Shown piece after piece: positions 7,269 to 9,700 of a stretch of DNA of 9,700 bases. Under the pieces are notes generated by a model that was not told the DNA's origin, searched no databases, and was given only the letters and a program-made list of their open reading frames with translations. This DNA is from Thermomicrobiales bacterium. Its GTDB lineage: Bacteria; Chloroflexota; Chloroflexia; Thermomicrobiales; UBA6265. Positions within the stretch are counted from its first letter, which is position 1. Every line of letters starts with the position of its first letter. The stretch covers positions 1-9,700 of the forward strand of contig JADLCW010000086.1 of assembly GCA_020847015.1 (NCBI GenBank). The letters are read 5' to 3'. The translations under genes and the position numbers were made by a program.

Positions 7269-8857
7269 GGCGCCTCCGGGATGGGAGCGAGCGCCCCGAA
7301 ATACCGGGCGACGAGGTCGCGGGCCGTCGGATCGAGGAGGAGCCGCGCGATCGCCGCCTCCGGCGTGAGGCGCCATTCCGCGGCCGCCTCGGGCGCGGTG
7401 TCGGTGGCATTCTCGACCTCGGGCGCCGGCGGGATGTCGATCTGGATGCGGCGGCCCTGCGGGTTCACCGCGCCGTCGAGGTCCATGCCGTGGTCGATCT
7501 CGTATTCGAGCGGCTCGGCCGCGATGATCGGCCGGTTGCCCTCGGCCTGGACGCCGGCACCCGGAGCCTCGCCGGCGAGTTCGGTCCGCTGGGTACCGCC
7601 GTTCGGCGGCATGTCGTCACCGAGGCCCGGCCCCGGCGCGGTGCGCTGCTGGCCCGGCTGTGCCGCGGTCTCCACCCCGAGATTGCCCGCGGCAGCATTC
7701 GGCCGCGCCGTGCCGCCGGCGCGCGCCTCGTTGATGACGTCGTCGTCCTCCCACTCGTTCGGCAGCTGCATCTGGATGCCGCCGATATTGCCCTGCATCC
7801 GGTCGGCGGGCGCCTGGCGCGTGCCGTCGCCGATGCCGCGCTCGGCCGTCCGGCCGACGACCATCGGCACGGCATGGTCCTCGTCGAGGACGGGCTCGAC
7901 CTCGTTGCCGGTGTCGCGGCCTTCGCCCGTCGTCAGCTGCGGCGTCGCGCCGTTGCCATTCTGCTGCACCGCCGCGAGGATGTTCTGCAACGCCGCCGCG
8001 GCGGTCTCGGCCGCGACGAGCGCGTCGGCCGGGGGCGCGGTCGGCGTCGCGCCCGCATAGTCGAGGAGCGCACCGAGCTCCTCGGTGATCGCGTCGCGAT
8101 CGATGTTCTCGCCGGCCGCGATGTCCTGGCCGAGCCGTTCGAGCGTCCGTCCGACGCCGGCGACGACCGGATCGCCCGCAGCCTCGGCCGCGGTCCGGAT
8201 CGCCTCGGCCGCGCGATGAATCTCTTCGGCGACCGCCGCACGTTCGGCCACGGTCAGCGTCTCCGGGAGTGGCGGGAGGGTCGCGAACCCGGCAGCGCGC
8301 GGGGCCGGCGGCGCAGTCTCCGTCACCGGCGCCAGCTGCAGCACGAGGCCCGTGGCGAGAAGGAGCGCGAGCAGCCACAGCGCCTTCGGCAAATGGAGCG
8401 GCGCGAGCCGGCGCACGTCGATGCGCCCCGCGTCCGCCTCGGCGTCACGGAGGAGCGCAGCCTCAATTGGACCCGATGGCGTGCCGGCCACTTCGAGGGC
8501 CGTCGACAGGCGCTCGCGGAGCCCGAAGCGGCGGTCGGCCCGCCGGGCCAGCAGCGTCTCGCCCGGCGCGCCCGATAGCGTGGCAAGGAAGACGCAGACG
8601 GCAACCACGACAGCGACGACGAGCGCGGCGACGACGCTCTGGCGGAGCGGCTCGGCGATTCCGCCGAGACCGACCGCATCCATCATCCGCCCGAAGCCTT
8701 CCGGCAGGATGCGCCGGATCGCCTCGAAGAACACCCAGAGGCCGGCGCCCGACGCCCCGCCCATCACCGCCGCATCGATCGCAAGACCAATGCGGGCGCG
8801 CCGGCTTGCGGAGGCAAGTCGCGTCGCGAGCGCAGCGAGGTCGTGATTCGTCGTCAC
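7265..8857 (-). CDS. Three-helix membrane protein with acidic low-complexity C-terminal domain
   Basis: This 530-residue protein has hydrophobic helices at about 26-46, 74-94 and 158-178. Between helices two and three lies ADRRFGLRERLSTALEV (107-123), a motif I associate with the membrane protein that often precedes BatA/vWA genes. A helical segment around 205-250 (EEIHRAAEAIRTAAEA) is followed by a long Gly/Asn/Pro/Glu-rich tail, then a short helical C-terminus (about 494-520). Arginines before helix one and between helices two and three place the tail outside the cytoplasm. The layout recalls DUF4175/TIGR02302-type alphaproteobacterial proteins, although those are longer (about 850 residues) and homology is not proven. 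The start is uncertain: GTG at 8857 and TTG at 8866 are both possible, neither with a strong ribosome site, and a stop at 8897-8899 limits any further extension. It is the first gene of the operon and probably partners the vWA protein. Confidence 0.8.
   Translation of the reverse strand: MTTNHDLAALATRLASASRRARIGLAIDAAVMGGASGAGLWVFFEAIRRILPEGFGRMMDAVGLGGIAEPLRQSVVAALVVAVVVAVCVFLATLSGAPGETLLARRADRRFGLRERLSTALEVAGTPSGPIEAALLRDAEADAGRIDVRRLAPLHLPKALWLLALLLATGLVLQLAPVTETAPPAPRAAGFATLPPLPETLTVAERAAVAEEIHRAAEAIRTAAEAAGDPVVAGVGRTLERLGQDIAAGENIDRDAITEELGALLDYAGATPTAPPADALVAAETAAAALQNILAAVQQNGNGATPQLTTGEGRDTGNEVEPVLDEDHAVPMVVGRTAERGIGDGTRQAPADRMQGNIGGIQMQLPNEWEDDDVINEARAGGTARPNAAAGNLGVETAAQPGQQRTAPGPGLGDDMPPNGGTQRTELAGEAPGAGVQAEGNRPIIAAEPLEYEIDHGMDLDGAVNPQGRRIQIDIPPAPEVENATDTAPEAAAEWRLTPEAAIARLLLDPTARDLVARYFGALAPIPEAP
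7273..7277 (-). promoter_or_regulatory. Ribosome binding site for the GTG-started vWA gene
   Basis: GGAGG on the minus strand ends 4 bases before the GTG at 7268, inside the last codons of the upstream gene. The GTG overlaps that gene's TGA (7267-7265) as GTGA, a classic coupled start. This decides between 7268 and an ATG further upstream at 7376, which would add 36 residues of arginine- and proline-rich shadow. Confidence 0.8.
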
Positions 8858-8932
8858 CAGGAGCAACCCGGGTCGATTTTGACCTTTTGGGCGGTCTTAA
8901 GGCAGTCCCTCGCCCCGGCGGGTAGGGCCTCC

Positions 8933-8955
8933 GGCCCCGAAAGGCAAGCGGGGCC
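8933..8955. repeat. Perfect 7-bp inverted repeat in the divergent region
   Basis: GGCCCCG (8933-8939) pairs exactly with CGGGGCC (8949-8955) across a 9-base loop, AAAGGCAAG. It lies about 76 bases before the GTG of the minus-strand operon, so it could be part of that transcript's leader. All-GC arms of this length can arise by chance in such DNA, and no T-run follows. Confidence 0.4.
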
Positions 8956-8976
8956 TCGATCACGGACATGGCATCG

Positions 8977-9012
8977 GCGTCCGCGCGGCTGCTATGACAT
9001 ACGCGCGGACGC
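8977..9012. repeat. Perfect 11-bp inverted repeat, candidate operator or leader hairpin
   Basis: GCGTCCGCGCG (8977-8987) and CGCGCGGACGC (9002-9012) are exact reverse complements separated by 14 bases (8988-9001) that include an AT-rich CTATGACATA. The right arm ends 25 bases before the ATG at 9038, just ahead of its weak ribosome site. Arm-to-arm centre spacing of 25 bp would place two half-sites on roughly the same DNA face, as for a dimeric regulator. If transcribed, it would form a strong leader hairpin. Which of these applies cannot be told from one sequence. Confidence 0.6.
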
Positions 9013-9037
9013 TGAGACGGGACGGAAAGTTCGGACC

Positions 9038-9700
9038 ATGGCCTTCGGTGGATATCGTGCAGGTGCGTTCCTTGCCGTTGCCGCACTCGCCTTCGCCGGC
9101 CCCGCGATCGCGCAGACCGCGCCGGCGGCCCTCGCCATCGTTCCCGGCACGCACGTGACCCAGCTCTCCGCTGCGGTCTTCGTTGCAGCCTCCTGCAGCG
9201 GCGGCGACGGAGCGGTCCTCGAGCGCCTGCCTCTTCGGGATTTCGTGACATGCGCGGTGGACCAGCACGGGCTCGCCACGATCGCCTTCCGGCACGACGA
9301 CACAGCGGAGCTCGAGGCGCTCGCCCGGGGCAATCCGGGCCTTGCCGCGCGCGAGGCGACGAACCGCATCGGGGGTAACCCTGCGACTTTTTCGCTTCGG
9401 GTCGACACCGGGGGCCGCATCGCGGCCATCGTCGCCACCCTCCCCGCGACCGCCGAGGCTTTCGCGGTTGTCCGCGGTGCCATGGCCGCCGCGTGGACCT
9501 GTACCGGCCCAGACGCGCCGGCGCCGTCATCGCGCTGCACGGCGGACGGCGCCGGGCGCCTCCTCGTGATCGACTGGCCGGTAGAGGCGGCGGCGGTCAC
9601 GCTCACGGTATCGGCAGCCGATCCGGCCAATCCGCCGGCGGCGGCGCTCGGTCTCGACCAGCCGCAACCCGACCTCCGTCCGGGTCCGCCCTATTCCGGC
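9038..9700 (+). CDS. Unrecognised secreted protein, 3' end missing
   Basis: The ATG at 9038 opens a frame that runs 221 codons to the right edge without a stop. Residues 1-25 are a good Sec signal peptide (Arg7, hydrophobic 8-20, then GPAIA before Gln26), so the protein is likely periplasmic or outer-surface. The mature part contains four cysteines, at 53, 72, 155 and 167, well placed for two disulfides (53-72 and 155-167). It appears to hold two similar-sized halves: about 36-135, starting after VPG and holding strands with GLATIAFRHDD, and about 145 onwards, with AAWTCTG and LLVIDWPVEAAAVTLTVS strands. The end of the visible part is proline-rich. No family was recognised. It is transcribed away from the vWA operon and shares its control region, so it may be co-regulated or functionally linked; that is inference only. 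Confidence 0.72.
   Translation, partial: MAFGGYRAGAFLAVAALAFAGPAIAQTAPAALAIVPGTHVTQLSAAVFVAASCSGGDGAVLERLPLRDFVTCAVDQHGLATIAFRHDDTAELEALARGNPGLAAREATNRIGGNPATFSLRVDTGGRIAAIVATLPATAEAFAVVRGAMAAAWTCTGPDAPAPSSRCTADGAGRLLVIDWPVEAAAVTLTVSAADPANPPAAALGLDQPQPDLRPGPPYSG

Larger units (their letters stand above)
8858..9037. promoter_or_regulatory. Divergent promoter region
   Basis: This 180-bp gap separates the start of the minus-strand operon from the plus-strand secreted-protein gene, so it must hold promoters in both directions unless one gene is leaderless. No convincing -35/-10 pair was found on either strand, which is common in high-GC genomes. The most AT-rich spots are TTTTGACCTTTT (8877-8888) and the loop of the long inverted repeat (CTATGACATA, 8992-9001). 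Two inverted repeats, listed separately, are the clearest structure. A weak GGAAAG (9024-9029) lies 8 bases before the plus-strand ATG. Confidence 0.55.

Noticed and set aside
2877..8060. Very long open frame (about 1727 codons) on the plus strand, antisense to the vWA operon
   Set aside because: Its product is dominated by Arg, Asp, Glu and Gly with no domain, membrane or signal pattern, and it lies opposite clearly real domain-bearing genes. It is a shadow of strong GC bias at third codon positions.
8877..8902. Plus-strand promoter starting from TTGACC at 8879
   Set aside because: No acceptable -10 hexamer lies 16-18 bases downstream of it.
8463..9530. Minus-strand open frame crossing the divergent intergenic region
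   Set aside because: It overlaps both the three-helix protein gene and the divergent secreted-protein gene, is arginine-rich throughout and has no family features.

Overview
This is a high-GC window, probably from a Gram-negative bacterium and most likely an alphaproteobacterium. That placement is inferred from base composition, codon use and gene types; there is no rRNA or other marker here. No tRNA, rRNA, CRISPR array, insertion sequence or phage gene was seen.

Layout from left to right: (1) positions 1-1042, minus strand: the N-terminal 347 residues of a secreted, probably beta-propeller protein that runs off the left edge. (2) 1043-1410: a 368-bp gene-free stretch with the leader of that gene, a weak promoter candidate and a 7-bp-stem hairpin. 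(3) 8857 down to 1411, minus strand: a tightly packed three-gene operon. It starts with a three-helix membrane protein with a long acidic low-complexity tail. Next is a 1427-residue protein that joins a BatA-type von Willebrand A (vWA) protein to a second vWA protein carrying a glutamine-amidotransferase-like domain. Last is a 520-residue polytopic membrane protein of the 'fenitrothion hydrolase-like' type. (4) 8858-9037: a divergent intergenic region with two inverted repeats, one of them a perfect 11-bp pair. (5) 9038-9700, plus strand: the first 221 residues of an unrecognised secreted protein that runs off the right edge.

The three operon genes look translationally coupled: the first two overlap by GTGA, and the ribosome binding site of the third overlaps the stop codon of the second. 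By the positive-inside rule, all large soluble parts of the first two proteins lie outside the cytoplasm, held by eight membrane helices. The third protein is almost wholly in the membrane and has conserved-looking histidine pairs. Together they look like one envelope complex of the wider MoxR/BatA/vWA type. The MoxR ATPase and DUF58 protein that usually accompany such genes are not next to them here. The function is unknown. The best lead is a vWA-based scaffold or metal-dependent assembly factor working with the histidine-containing membrane protein.
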